The position numbers were made by a program, and so were the translations under genes. Below, one piece after another: positions 43,909 to 52,573 of a DNA stretch of 64,000 nt. How positions within the stretch are numbered: position 1 is the first letter of the stretch; each line of letters starts with the position of its first letter. This stretch comes from Candidatus Saccharimonadota bacterium (GTDB lineage: Bacteria > Patescibacteriota > Saccharimonadia > Saccharimonadales > Saccharimonadaceae). Under the pieces are notes generated by a model. It searched no databases. It was not told the origin of the DNA and was given only the letters and a program-made list of their open reading frames with translations. The DNA is taken from the NCBI GenBank assembly GCA_017514025.1, contig JAFWLB010000002.1, positions 188,346-252,345 on the forward strand, in the 5' to 3' direction.

Positions 43909-43917
43909 ATTATAACA
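43909..43917 (-). promoter_or_regulatory. Extended -10 promoter for the TR RNA
   Basis: On the - strand TGT-TATAAT, a perfect extended -10 box, with no -35 at the usual distance. The start would fall near 43902, driving RNA through the leader into the TR. It is divergent from the sigma factor promoter. Confidence 0.65.
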
Positions 43918-43936
43918 CTTATTTTTATTACGGGGG

Positions 43937-43965
43937 TTGCCAAAAAGACAAGAATAGAATATAAT
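43937..43965 (+). promoter_or_regulatory. Sigma factor promoter, leaderless type
   Basis: TTGCCA, 17 nt, TATAAT, with the chosen ATG 9 nt further on. Confidence 0.8.
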
Positions 43966-43973
43966 TGTCAATA

Positions 43974-44942
43974 ATGAGCGGTAAAAAAGATGATATTTTG
44001 AACGCAAAAGATTTGGACTTTGATGAACCTCAGACGGGGGATTTGGAAAAGGAAGAAGAGCTTACAGACGAAGAGCTGGCGATTACGGCGGAGAACGTGG
44101 ATTCGTTTGCGGATGACTCGGTGCGGTTGTATCTGCGCGAAATCGGGAAAATCCCGCTTTTGACACCAGAAGAAGAGGCGGATCTAGCGGCAAAGATTGT
44201 AAAGGGCGACAAAAAAGCCAAGGATAAGATGGTGGAGTCTAATATGCGATTGGTGGTGTCGATTGCGAAGCGTTACGGGGGGCGAGGGTTGGACTTTTTG
44301 GATTTGATTCAAGAGGGGAATACGGGGTTGCTACGCGCGGTGGAGAAGTTTGACCCGGATAAGGGATTTAAGTTTTCGACTTATGCGACGTGGTGGGTGC
44401 GACAGGCGATCACGCGGGCGATTGCGGATCAGGCGCGAACAATTCGGATCCCGGTGCATATGGTGGAGACGATTAACAAAGTGCTACGGACAACGCGGAA
44501 ATTGACGGCGGAATTGAACCGTGAGCCGACTAACGAGGAAATCGCGGAAGCGCTGGACATGGACGTGGAGAAGATTGATTATGTGATGCGAATTAAGCAG
44601 GATATTGCGTCTTTGGACGCGTCGGTGGGGCGCGAAGGGGACGAGGAAGACAGCGTGCTGGGGGATTTTGTGGAAGACGAAGAGCGAGATAGCCCGGAGG
44701 AGTCGGCGGCGAACCAGATTTTGAAGGAGCAGCTGTCGGAGATTATCGCGACTTTGAGCGAGCGAGAGCAGAAGATCATCCGGCTAAGGTTTGGGATTGG
44801 GGGCGGCCGGCCGCATACCCTCGAGGAAGTGGGAAATGAGTTTGACGTGACGCGGGAGCGGATTCGCCAGATTGAGGCGAAGGCGCTATCGAAACTGAGG
44901 AAAAATAAGGAAACGAAAAAATTGCACGAATATTTGAGGTAG
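43974..44942 (+). CDS. rpoD: Primary sigma factor (RpoD/SigA, compact)
   Basis: 322 aa, short for RpoD because region 1.1 is absent and replaced by ~40 acidic residues. Region 1.2 is [16 protein letters not shown], region 2 has [25 protein letters not shown] and [13 protein letters not shown], region 3 [14 protein letters not shown], and region 4.2 [27 protein letters not shown]. It recognises the TTGACA/TATAAT promoters seen throughout. The ATG at 43974 is 8 nt after the -10 box; a TTG three codons earlier overlaps that box and is rejected. Confidence 0.95.
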   Translation: MSGKKDDILNAKDLDFDEPQTGDLEKEEELTDEELAITAENVDSFADDSVRLYLREIGKIPLLTPEEEADLAAKIVKGDKKAKDKMVESNMRLVVSIAKRYGGRGLDFLDLIQEGNTGLLRAVEKFDPDKGFKFSTYATWWVRQAITRAIADQARTIRIPVHMVETINKVLRTTRKLTAELNREPTNEEIAEALDMDVEKIDYVMRIKQDIASLDASVGREGDEEDSVLGDFVEDEERDSPEESAANQILKEQLSEIIATLSEREQKIIRLRFGIGGGRPHTLEEVGNEFDVTRERIRQIEAKALSKLRKNKETKKLHEYLR

Positions 44943-44955
44943 GAGGTAAGGTAAA

Positions 44956-45348
44956 ATGAAAAAAGTTTTTTATAGTTTGGTAGCGATGGTGATAGGGGGG
45001 ATGATGTTGATGGCGCCGGCGATGGCGAGGTGTACGCAAGACCAGTTGGATAGCGGATGTGTGAGTACTTCGATTTTGGCGAACGGGTGTAGCTGTGATG
45101 ACGGAAGTGGGTCGGAGACGAAGCGGATTTTGCAGCTGGTGGTGACAATCATGACGATGGGGGTGGGGATTTTGGCAGTGCTAGGGATTACGATTGTGGG
45201 GATCCAGTATTTGACAGCGGGGGGAAGCGAAGAAAAAACTCGCAAGGCAAAGCGACGGATGTTTGAAATCGTGATTGGGTTGGTGGCGTATGTGATTATT
45301 TATGCGGTGCTACATTGGTTAATTCCGGACTTTAGTGTGTCGTTTTAG
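44956..45348 (+). CDS. VirB2/TrbC-like pilin with signal peptide
   Basis: 130 aa. A signal peptide (KKVFYSLVAMVIGGMMLMAPAMA) precedes a cysteine-containing segment (CTQDQLDSGC, CSC) and two helices around GIQYLTAGGSEEKTRKAKRR. It is a diverged member of the family clustered at 1.5-3.5 kb, with a more basic turn. GTAGGAGGTAAGG gives a strong start. It follows rpoD by 13 bp, an odd operon partner. Confidence 0.72.
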   Translation: MKKVFYSLVAMVIGGMMLMAPAMARCTQDQLDSGCVSTSILANGCSCDDGSGSETKRILQLVVTIMTMGVGILAVLGITIVGIQYLTAGGSEEKTRKAKRRMFEIVIGLVAYVIIYAVLHWLIPDFSVSF

Positions 45349-45354
45349 GGGCTT

Positions 45355-46272
45355 ATGAAAAGGTTGTTTGTCGTCTATAATCCGCGGTCGTCTAGATACG
45401 CGAGTGTGAAGGCGGAAGTTTTGGAGCGGCTGAACGAGCTGGCAGGGTTTTTGGTGGGGAAATATGAAGTGGAAAAAATCGGGATTGAGGGGAATGTGGA
45501 GAAGTTGGCGAAGCTTTTGAAAGACGGGGACACGGTGCTGGCGGCGGGGGGAGATGCGACGGGAGTGATTGCGGCGAATGCGATAATGCAATCTGGTTGT
45601 GACGTGACGCTGGCGGTGTTGCCGTATGGGAACTTTAATGACCTTGCTCGAACACTAGGAACCAATAGTTTTGATGATGTGTTTGATGATAATGCGAAAG
45701 TGAGGAAATTTTATTCGCTGGAGGTCATTGTGGACGGGAAACATTGGCGGTATGCGACGTGTTATGTGACGATGGGAATGACGGCGGAGGCAGTGAAACT
45801 ATACGATGCGGCGAAGATGCGGAAAGTGTTGAAGAAAAAATGGGGGAGATATGTAGGGTCGTATACGAATTTGATGGGGTGGTATTTTAAGCATCGGCAT
45901 AAAAAAGAGTTTATACCGGAGTTTAAATTGAACGGAGTTTTGCAGGATAAGCGGATTTCGGATTACGCGGCGGTGAACGGACGAAGCATGGCGCGGGTGA
46001 TGAAAGGAGGAGAAGATTATTATAAGCCGCGAGAGTTTCGGCGAGAGGTGGGGAGGCTAACGAGTTTTTGGCGACTGTTTGATTTGATGGTGAAGAGTAT
46101 TTTTGTGAGGACGCCGGGCGAAGAGACGAAAGGGGATGTGTTGGAGTTCGTGAAAAGTGGTCGAGTGGAGGTGCAAGCGGAGGGGGAGTCGCAAGTATTT
46201 GAGGGGATGAAAAAAATTGAAGTAAGAAAGGCAAAAAAATGTTTGAAGGTGATCGAGGGCTGGCAAAAGTAG
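45355..46272 (+). CDS. Diacylglycerol/lipid kinase family protein
   Basis: 305 aa. Residues 1-130 show the DAGK catalytic fold: FVVYNPRSSRYA, AAGGDATGVIAANAIM (the GGDGT loop, here GGDAT) and LPYGNFNDLARTLG (GTGNDFAR-type motif). The C-terminal half is the beta-rich lipid-binding part. It phosphorylates diacylglycerol or a related lipid at the membrane, perhaps recycling lipid for envelope synthesis. It overlaps the next gene by 34 bp. Confidence 0.82.
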   Translation: MKRLFVVYNPRSSRYASVKAEVLERLNELAGFLVGKYEVEKIGIEGNVEKLAKLLKDGDTVLAAGGDATGVIAANAIMQSGCDVTLAVLPYGNFNDLARTLGTNSFDDVFDDNAKVRKFYSLEVIVDGKHWRYATCYVTMGMTAEAVKLYDAAKMRKVLKKKWGRYVGSYTNLMGWYFKHRHKKEFIPEFKLNGVLQDKRISDYAAVNGRSMARVMKGGEDYYKPREFRREVGRLTSFWRLFDLMVKSIFVRTPGEETKGDVLEFVKSGRVEVQAEGESQVFEGMKKIEVRKAKKCLKVIEGWQK

Positions 46273-47045
46273 TAGAATATATGAAGGCGCATTGGCCTTC
46301 GCGGGTGAAGGAAGAATGGCAGGTGGGGATAAATGAATATCCGGGAATTGTGAAAAAAGTGGTGGAAGAATTTACGCTGGCGGCGACGCAGAACCGACAT
46401 TTGATACGGATAGCGGGAGTGAGTGGGTCGGGAAAAACGACGCAGATTTTGCCGGCGGTGGAAGCCTATTGCAAGACGAGAGAGTTGGAGCCGATTTTGC
46501 TGGCGGCGCGGAGGTTTGTAGAATATCATCCGCATTATGAGGAAATACGGGAGTTTTATGGGGATGCGAATTTGCGGAAGATGACGGATGAGTTTTCGAC
46601 GATTATGCTGTTTTTGACTTTGAGCGAGTTGATGCGGGGCGGGTATGATATTGTGCTGGACGTGACGCTGCTCGACCCGGAGATGGAGGGGATTTTGCTA
46701 AAGCTGGCGGGAGCTTCTGAATATGAAATGTTGATGCTGATGATTGCAGTGAGTCCGGAAGTGACGGAGCATTATTTGGCGGGGCGGGCGTGGCGACATA
46801 CGAAAGAAACTGAGAAAGAGTTTATCCGAGCGACGTCGCGGGCTTTAGAGTTTTATGCTGCTAGTGCGCCGGAGATGCGGGTGGTGATATGGAGTGTGTA
46901 TGACCTTTTGCCGGTTTATGATGGGGTGGTGAAAGATTGTTTGCCGGTGTTTGCGGACTATTCGGCGCGAGAGGAGATGCCGAAGCCTGACGACGACGAG
47001 CGGCGAGAAGCGAAAATAAAATATCTCACAACTGATTTAAGTTGA
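46239..47045 (+). CDS. Zeta-toxin-like P-loop kinase
   Basis: 268 aa. Walker A is IAGVSGSGKTTQ (~61-70), followed by FVEYHPHYEEI and DIVLDVTLLDPE, a layout seen in zeta-toxin/UDP-GlcNAc kinase-like proteins (large P-loop with an Asp-rich strand). Zeta toxins phosphorylate UDP-GlcNAc; no epsilon antitoxin is seen, so a housekeeping kinase is equally possible. Its end overlaps the convergent APH gene by 20 bp. Confidence 0.6.
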   Translation: MFEGDRGLAKVVEYMKAHWPSRVKEEWQVGINEYPGIVKKVVEEFTLAATQNRHLIRIAGVSGSGKTTQILPAVEAYCKTRELEPILLAARRFVEYHPHYEEIREFYGDANLRKMTDEFSTIMLFLTLSELMRGGYDIVLDVTLLDPEMEGILLKLAGASEYEMLMLMIAVSPEVTEHYLAGRAWRHTKETEKEFIRATSRALEFYAASAPEMRVVIWSVYDLLPVYDGVVKDCLPVFADYSAREEMPKPDDDERREAKIKYLTTDLS

Positions 47046-47838
47046 TTTCGGGGAAGTTGGTGCGGATGTGCTCGGCGTAGCCGGCGTCGATATGTTGCCA
47101 GGCTTCTCGCATGCGGGTGATCTCGGCGGGATTGTCGAACTCTTGGATGAGAGTGTCGGTGAATTCTTTGGGGGCGGGGCGGGAGAGCATGCGGGCGACG
47201 TCCATATTGGGGTTGCCAGTGCCAGCGAAACAAAAGTCGATGATGCCGATGACTTTATCGTTTTTATCGAGGAGGATATTGCCGAGATTGAGGTCGCCGT
47301 GGACGAGATTTTGTTTTTCGGTTTGTTTGATGTAGATGTGATCTTGGTCAATGTGTTGGTCGTAATGTTGGTAATCTAGTTCTTTCAAAAAATCAGAGAG
47401 GGGGTATTTGACTGGCTCGGGGGCGTTTTTGAGACTAATGCTGGAGAGCTCTTTGACGAATTTGGCGACGTCGTAGGCGGCGCCGGTGAGAGCGGTGTGA
47501 GAAAGATGATAAATGCGATCGCCGAGGCAATAGCCCTCGATTTTTTGATGGATGGAGAAAGGACGGTTCTGGCGGTCGTAGCAGAGTTTCATTTGAGGGG
47601 TATAGAAACTGGTTTTGCCGTCGACAAAATTACAGACGGTGGCGTCTTTGACAATCATTTTGGACCAGAAAGGATTGCGGGGAAAGCGGAAAAAATAAGC
47701 GCCTTTGTCGGTGGTGACTTCAATGACGATGTTGGTCCAGCCGGTTAAAATATGCTCGGTTTTTTGAACTTGGTGGCCTTTTAAGGTATCGCGGATGATT
47801 TTTTCCAGATTGTCAGAAGTTGTAAAAAAGTTTCTCAT
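47026..47838 (-). CDS. Aminoglycoside phosphotransferase-family kinase
   Basis: 270 aa. The Brenner box is LVHGDLNLGNILLDKNDKVIG, with HGDLNLGN the catalytic loop and IIDFCFAGTGNPNMDVARML the DFG-like metal motif. The N-terminal lobe is small (EVTTDKGAYFFRFPRNPF). APH-fold enzymes phosphorylate antibiotics, choline, sugars or homoserine; the substrate here is unknown. It shares a promoter gap with the divergent kinase at 47855. Confidence 0.85.
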   Translation of the reverse strand: MRNFFTTSDNLEKIIRDTLKGHQVQKTEHILTGWTNIVIEVTTDKGAYFFRFPRNPFWSKMIVKDATVCNFVDGKTSFYTPQMKLCYDRQNRPFSIHQKIEGYCLGDRIYHLSHTALTGAAYDVAKFVKELSSISLKNAPEPVKYPLSDFLKELDYQHYDQHIDQDHIYIKQTEKQNLVHGDLNLGNILLDKNDKVIGIIDFCFAGTGNPNMDVARMLSRPAPKEFTDTLIQEFDNPAEITRMREAWQHIDAGYAEHIRTNFPEINLNQL

Positions 47839-47854
47839 ATCTTATAATAATAGC

Positions 47855-48421
47855 ATGGAAAATGTAAAAATTCTAGCAGTAGTGGGGATGAGTGGAAGCG
47901 GGAAGTCGGTGGTGGTGAACCATTTGACGGAGAAAGGATATCCGAAAGTTTATTTCGGGGGGATGATTTACAAAGAGATGGAGAAGCGGGGGATTGAACG
48001 GACGGAAGATGGGTCGAGCGAAAAAGAGTTTCGGGAGATGATTCGAGCTACGGAGGGGGCGGACTGGGTGGTCCGACAGGTAATCGAAGAAGTGCATGAT
48101 TTGATCGGGGCGGGGCAGAAGCGGATAATTTTGGACGGAGTGTATTCGTGGACGGAGTATAAGACTTTGAAACATGAGTTTCCGGGTCGTTTGACGTTTT
48201 TGGCGGTGGTGGTAGATAAGAATTTGAGGTATGCGCGAGTGGCGAGGCGGCCGGAGCGAGCTTTTGATGCGAAAGCGATCCGGGAACGCGACCAAAGCGA
48301 GATCGAAAATTTGGAAAAAGGAGGGCCGATCGCGGCGGCGGATTATTACGTTCTCAATAATGGGACGGTGGACGAAACGTGTGAACAGGTGGATGGGGTT
48401 TTGAAGGAGATTGATTTTTGA
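47855..48421 (+). CDS. P-loop kinase, dephospho-CoA kinase-like
   Basis: 188 aa. Walker A is VVGMSGSGKSVVV, then a conserved YPKVYFGGMIYKEM and the RRPERAFDAKAIRERDQSEI lid-like region, which resembles archaeal-type dephospho-CoA kinase or adenylate-kinase relatives. The substrate is not certain. TATAAT (47843-47848) ends 6 nt before the ATG, so it is leaderless. It overlaps polA by 4 bp. Confidence 0.7.
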   Translation: MENVKILAVVGMSGSGKSVVVNHLTEKGYPKVYFGGMIYKEMEKRGIERTEDGSSEKEFREMIRATEGADWVVRQVIEEVHDLIGAGQKRIILDGVYSWTEYKTLKHEFPGRLTFLAVVVDKNLRYARVARRPERAFDAKAIRERDQSEIENLEKGGPIAAADYYVLNNGTVDETCEQVDGVLKEIDF

Positions 48422-50538
48422 AACGGTTAGTATTGATTGACGGGAAATCGGTGTTTTATCGGGGGTATTATGCGATGGGGGCTTTGTCATTGTCTGATGG
48501 GACGCCGACGGGGGGCGTGTATGGGTTTGCGGCGATTGCGATGGAAATTGTTTCAAGACTTTCGCCGACGAAAGTGGTGGTGGCGTGGGATTCGCGGACG
48601 TCTACGGCAAAGCGGCGGGCGATTTTTGCGGATTACAAGGCCGGGAGGCATAAGCCGGGGGAGGATTTTTATGCGCAGATACCTTTACTGCAAGAACTAG
48701 TGGCGGATCTCGGGTGGAGTTTTGTGGAAGTGCCGGAATATGAGGCGGATGATATTATTGGGACACTTTCTCGGCAAGCAGATGATAGTCTGGATGCTAG
48801 TGGTAAATGCGAGTGGGAGACTTTTATTATATCGTCGGATCTCGATATGTTGCAGATTGTGGATGAGAATACGCATATGTGGCGGATACTGAAAGGTTTT
48901 TCTGATATTCAGCAGATTGATGTGAAGGAAATTGAGGCAAAGTATGGGATATTGAAATCGCAATTTTTGGATCTGAAAGCGCTGAAAGGAGATGCGTCGG
49001 ATAATATTCCGGGGGTGCCGGGAATTGGTGAAAAAACGGCGGCGAAGCTTTTGAACGAATATGGAGATTTGGACGGTATATATAATAATATTGACAAAAT
49101 ATCTGGTGCCACTAAGACAAAATTGGAAAACGGCAAAGAATCGGCGTATATGTCGCGGGATTTGGCAAAGATAATGTTTGACGCGCCCGTGTCACTGGCT
49201 GAAATGCCTGATTTTAAATTTGATTGCGAAAGGATGATCAAGGGTTTAAAGAAATTGGAGTTTAAGTCGCTGATCCGCAAATTTGCTGGAGAGGAGGATA
49301 TTGCGATAGATGATAAAAAGGAAGTGAAAACTGAGGCAGAGAGATTAGACCGAGAAATGGTGCCGGTGTTACATAGAATGGAAAAACGAGGAATGTTGAT
49401 AGACAGGGAGTATTTTGCAAAATTAAAACAGGAATATACGAAGAAAGTTGAGCGGCTGAAGGAGGAAATTTGGGAGCTGGCGGGGCGAGAGTTTAACGTG
49501 AATTCGCCGATACAGCTATCAGAAATATTATTTGTGGACTTGGGGTTGCCGACGAAGGGGATCAAAAAGACTACCCGGGGATATTCGACGGGAGCGAAGG
49601 AACTTTTGAAGTTAGCGGATTTGCACCCGATTGTGCCGAAGTTGATGGAATATCGAGAGGCGGCGAAGTTGCTGACTACTTATATTGTGCCGATGCCGGA
49701 GTTGGCAGATTCGGAAGGGCGAGTCCATACGACCTTTACACAAGATGTAACAGCGACGGGGCGGTTGAGTTCGAAAGATCCGAATTTGCAGAATATTCCG
49801 GTGCGGACGGAAGAGGGACGAAGGATCCGGACTGGGTTTGTGGCTCCGGCTGGGCGTGTTTTGGTTTCGGCGGATTATTCGCAGTTTGAGCTGAGGCTAG
49901 CGGCGGCGCTGGCGGGGGATGCAAAATTGATAGATGATTTTAATGCGGGGGTGGATATTCATACCAAAACGGCGGCTGATGCGTTTGGGGTGCCGATGGA
50001 TTCAGTGACAAAAAATCAGCGGCGGGCGGCGAAAGTGATCAACTTTGGGATTTTGTATGGGATGAGCGCAAAAGGATTGGCGGAGGCGTCGGGGATGTCT
50101 GTGGCGCAAGCGAAAGAGTTTATTGATAATTATTTCCGATTACGGGCGCCGATTAAGAAGTATTTGGAGAAGATTTTGCAGCAGGCGCGAGAAGAGGGGT
50201 ATGTGGAGACTTATTACGGGCGACGACGGCCAACGCCGGATGTGAAGTCGGCTAATTTTGTGGTGAGACAGGCGGCGGAGCGGGCAGCTCAGAATATGCC
50301 AATTCAGGGGACGGAAGCGGATTTGATGAAGAAAGCGATGATCGCTGTGGATAGGGCTTTGCCTGAGGGGGCGGAGCTGGTGATGCAGGTGCATGATTCG
50401 CTGATTGTGGAGTGTGACGAGGGGCTAGCTTCGGAGGTGTCTGAGATTTTGCGGCGTGAAATGGAATCGGTGGCGCCAGAGCTGAAAATAAAACTCGCCC
50501 TTGAGATTACCGTTGGTAAAAACTGGGGCGAGTTGTAA
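48418..50538 (+). CDS. polA: DNA polymerase I lacking the proofreading domain
   Basis: 706 aa, against ~930 in E. coli. Residues 1-290 are the 5'-3' flap nuclease: LIDGKSVFYRGYYAM, YEADDIIGTL, GDASDNIPGVPGIGEKTAAKLL. At ~295 the chain passes almost directly into the polymerase thumb and palm (EAERLDREMVPVLHRMEKRGM; TGRLSSKDPNLQNIP; SADYSQFELRLAA; QVHDSLIVECDE), leaving no room for the 3'-5' exonuclease. It repairs DNA and removes primers. It starts with TTG, supported by AAGGAG and a 4-bp overlap with the gene upstream. Confidence 0.95.
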   Translation: MKRLVLIDGKSVFYRGYYAMGALSLSDGTPTGGVYGFAAIAMEIVSRLSPTKVVVAWDSRTSTAKRRAIFADYKAGRHKPGEDFYAQIPLLQELVADLGWSFVEVPEYEADDIIGTLSRQADDSLDASGKCEWETFIISSDLDMLQIVDENTHMWRILKGFSDIQQIDVKEIEAKYGILKSQFLDLKALKGDASDNIPGVPGIGEKTAAKLLNEYGDLDGIYNNIDKISGATKTKLENGKESAYMSRDLAKIMFDAPVSLAEMPDFKFDCERMIKGLKKLEFKSLIRKFAGEEDIAIDDKKEVKTEAERLDREMVPVLHRMEKRGMLIDREYFAKLKQEYTKKVERLKEEIWELAGREFNVNSPIQLSEILFVDLGLPTKGIKKTTRGYSTGAKELLKLADLHPIVPKLMEYREAAKLLTTYIVPMPELADSEGRVHTTFTQDVTATGRLSSKDPNLQNIPVRTEEGRRIRTGFVAPAGRVLVSADYSQFELRLAAALAGDAKLIDDFNAGVDIHTKTAADAFGVPMDSVTKNQRRAAKVINFGILYGMSAKGLAEASGMSVAQAKEFIDNYFRLRAPIKKYLEKILQQAREEGYVETYYGRRRPTPDVKSANFVVRQAAERAAQNMPIQGTEADLMKKAMIAVDRALPEGAELVMQVHDSLIVECDEGLASEVSEILRREMESVAPELKIKLALEITVGKNWGEL

Positions 50539-50540
50539 GA

Positions 50541-50978
50541 TTATCTAGTGTAGGCGAGATTGTGCTCCATGGCTTGGGTTTCGAGCATGACCATGCGAGT
50601 GGCGTCGTCGACAGATGAGTTGACGGAGTGTTTGACGCGGGCGTGCTCTTCGGCTTTTTTGGCGTCGTTCCAGCGATCGAGGGTGCCGACGAGGTAGCCG
50701 GTGATACGGCGCAAACGTTCGAATTTGCCTTCGTCGAAGTATTCGGCGTGGGCGTCGAAGTATTTTTCGGCGGCTTCAGCGCTGGCTTTGTCGGCGATGA
50801 GCCGAGTACCGACTTCTACCAAGCAGGAAACGTGCAAAGTGTCATAGTGTTCGAAATCGGTGAGAGCATCTTTGACTTCTTTTTCGGAAACTTTGGTGTA
50901 TTCGTTTAATGATTTAACAAAACGCTTGATGTCGAAATTTTGAGCGTCTGATGGATTGCGATAAATAATATTCTTCAT
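50541..50978 (-). CDS. Hypothetical protein, 145 aa
   Basis: Not recognised. A mostly alpha-helical, charged soluble protein without signal peptide or motif; the helix around KYFDAHAEYFDEGKFERLRR is acidic and aromatic. The ATG at 50978 follows GAAAGGGTC, better than an upstream in-frame start that would place the promoter inside the gene. TTGACA-17-TACAAT is visible on the - strand near 51040-51068. It converges with polA, 2 bp away. Confidence 0.6.
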   Translation of the reverse strand: MKNIIYRNPSDAQNFDIKRFVKSLNEYTKVSEKEVKDALTDFEHYDTLHVSCLVEVGTRLIADKASAEAAEKYFDAHAEYFDEGKFERLRRITGYLVGTLDRWNDAKKAEEHARVKHSVNSSVDDATRMVMLETQAMEHNLAYTR

Positions 50979-51125
50979 GGTTTTTATGACCCTTTCTGTC
51001 AATGATTGTTTATAAGTATTACCTTGTTCTATTGTAAATCCATATTTAGTGGGTGTCAATATGATTTTTACGCTATATGTAGTGTTTTTTGTGGAAAAGT
51101 CAGATTTTTGTGATAAAATAGATAT

Positions 51126-51971
51126 ATGCCAGAATTACCGGAAGTAGAAACAGTGAGGAGGGGCCTAAAAAAGTTTATTTTGAAGCAGAAACTTCAGAAA
51201 GTTGAGGTTTTGTGCGAAAAATCGTTTGTGGGGGAGAGCGATTTGGTGGTGAGGGCAAAAGTGCAAGATATTCGAAGATTCGGGAAAGCGTTGGTGATTG
51301 ATTTTGATAATTTATATTCTTTGTTGATTCATCTCAGAATGACGGGGCAGCTGATTTATGACGGGAAGGAGCGGTATGCGGCGGGGCACCCGAGTGAGAA
51401 TTTTGTGGCGGAGTTGCCGAATGGGCAGACGCGAGTGGTTTTGACGTTTGACAAAGGCACGTTGTATTTTAACGATCAGCGGAAGTTTGGTTTTATCAAG
51501 GTTTTGGATACTTTTGATGTGGAGAAGGAGGAGTTTATAGAGAAGCTGGCGAGAGAGCCGTGGAAAATGTCGGGGGATGAGTTTTTTGAAAAATTGCAAA
51601 GACACAAGGATGCGTCAATAAAAGCAGTGATTTTGGACCAGAAGGTGATTTGTGGGCTAGGGAATATTTATGCGGATGAGGCGTTGTGGATGGCGGAGAT
51701 TCATCCGAAGCGGAAGGCGGGGAGTTTGAGCCGGGGGGAGGCGATGAGCTTGCTAGGGGCGGCTTGTGCGGTGATGGAAAAATCGATTGAATTGGGCGGG
51801 TCGACGATACGAAATTATGTGAAGGCGGATGGGACGAGGGGAAATTATTTGGATTCATTTGCGAGAGTTTATCATCGAGATGGTGAGGCGTGTGCGCGGT
51901 GCGGAGGTACGATTGAAAAAATTAAGGTGGCAGGGCGGGGGACGCATTATTGTCCGGTGTGTCAAAAATGA
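51126..51971 (+). CDS. mutM: Formamidopyrimidine-DNA glycosylase
   Basis: 281 aa. The N-terminus PELPEVETVRRGL supplies the catalytic Pro and Glu after Met removal. DNA-intercalation and H2TH regions (ALWMAEIHPKRKAG) and the zinc finger CARCGGTIEK..HYCPVCQK at the C-terminus are complete. It removes 8-oxoguanine and opened purines. TAAAAT ends 6 nt before ATG, so leaderless. It overlaps the HolA-like gene by 4 bp (ATGA). Confidence 0.96.
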   Translation: MPELPEVETVRRGLKKFILKQKLQKVEVLCEKSFVGESDLVVRAKVQDIRRFGKALVIDFDNLYSLLIHLRMTGQLIYDGKERYAAGHPSENFVAELPNGQTRVVLTFDKGTLYFNDQRKFGFIKVLDTFDVEKEEFIEKLAREPWKMSGDEFFEKLQRHKDASIKAVILDQKVICGLGNIYADEALWMAEIHPKRKAGSLSRGEAMSLLGAACAVMEKSIELGGSTIRNYVKADGTRGNYLDSFARVYHRDGEACARCGGTIEKIKVAGRGTHYCPVCQK

Positions 51972-52573
51972 TCAAAGTTTTTTACGGCGAAAATAGGGTG
52001 GCGATAAGCGAGGCAGTGCGGAAGTTTTTAGGTGAGGACTATGAGGTGGTGGAGGGGACAGAACTGGCGGCGGAGGATTTGCCGAGTTTGATGAAGGGGA
52101 ATTCGTTGTTTGAGACGGAGCGGCGAATTTTGGTGCGGGATATTTTGGCGAACAAGGCGGCGTGTGAAGATTTGCCAAAATATGTGGATACGCCGCACAA
52201 GATGGTGTTTTGGGAGATGAAGGTAGATAAGCGTGCTGGTGTTTATAAAGATTTGGAGGGGGAAGTGGAGTTTCGGGAGTTTGCGATGCCGAGAGATAAA
52301 AATGCGGGGTTGGTGTTTGATATATATAGGACGGCGAAGCGAGATGGGGTGCGGGCGGTGGCGATGTTGGACAAGATCAAAGATGAGCAGGAGCCGATAA
52401 TGTTTTTGGGACTGATGGTAAGTCAGGCGGTGCGGGATTTTGCGGTGCGGCCGGGAATGAAAGAAAAGAGAGCTCTTTTGGAGCTCTCGAAACTGGACAT
52501 GGATTTGAAATCTGCTAAGCTGCAGCCTTGGCTGTTGATTTCTTCGTTTCTTTTGCGGTTGTCTTCTTTGTAG
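51968..52573 (+). CDS. holA: DNA polymerase III delta subunit-like protein, truncated
   Basis: 201 aa, well below the usual ~330. The opening MIKVFYGENRVAISEAVRKFL and the closing LELSKLDMDLKSAKLQPWLLISSFLLRL match HolA domain ends, but much of the middle AAA+ region is missing. It would help load the sliding clamp. The last 59 bp overlap the convergent rpsT gene, and the rpsT terminator hairpin lies within it. Whether it is functional or decaying is open. Confidence 0.65.
   Translation: MIKVFYGENRVAISEAVRKFLGEDYEVVEGTELAAEDLPSLMKGNSLFETERRILVRDILANKAACEDLPKYVDTPHKMVFWEMKVDKRAGVYKDLEGEVEFREFAMPRDKNAGLVFDIYRTAKRDGVRAVAMLDKIKDEQEPIMFLGLMVSQAVRDFAVRPGMKEKRALLELSKLDMDLKSAKLQPWLLISSFLLRLSSL
52461..52488 (-). 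terminator. rpsT terminator inside the holA coding region
   Basis: On the - strand GAGAGCTC and GAGCTCTC form an 8-bp stem followed by TTTTCTTT, 27 nt after the rpsT stop. Confidence 0.75.

Noticed and set aside
46239-47838. Toxin-antitoxin pair (zeta toxin with APH gene)
   Set aside because: The APH-like protein is a kinase, not an antitoxin, and the genes converge; no epsilon-like protein is present.
50491-50536. Inverted repeat AACTCGCCC/GGGCGAGTT at the end of polA as terminator
   Set aside because: The loop is over 20 nt and no T-run follows on either strand; it may be chance in coding sequence.
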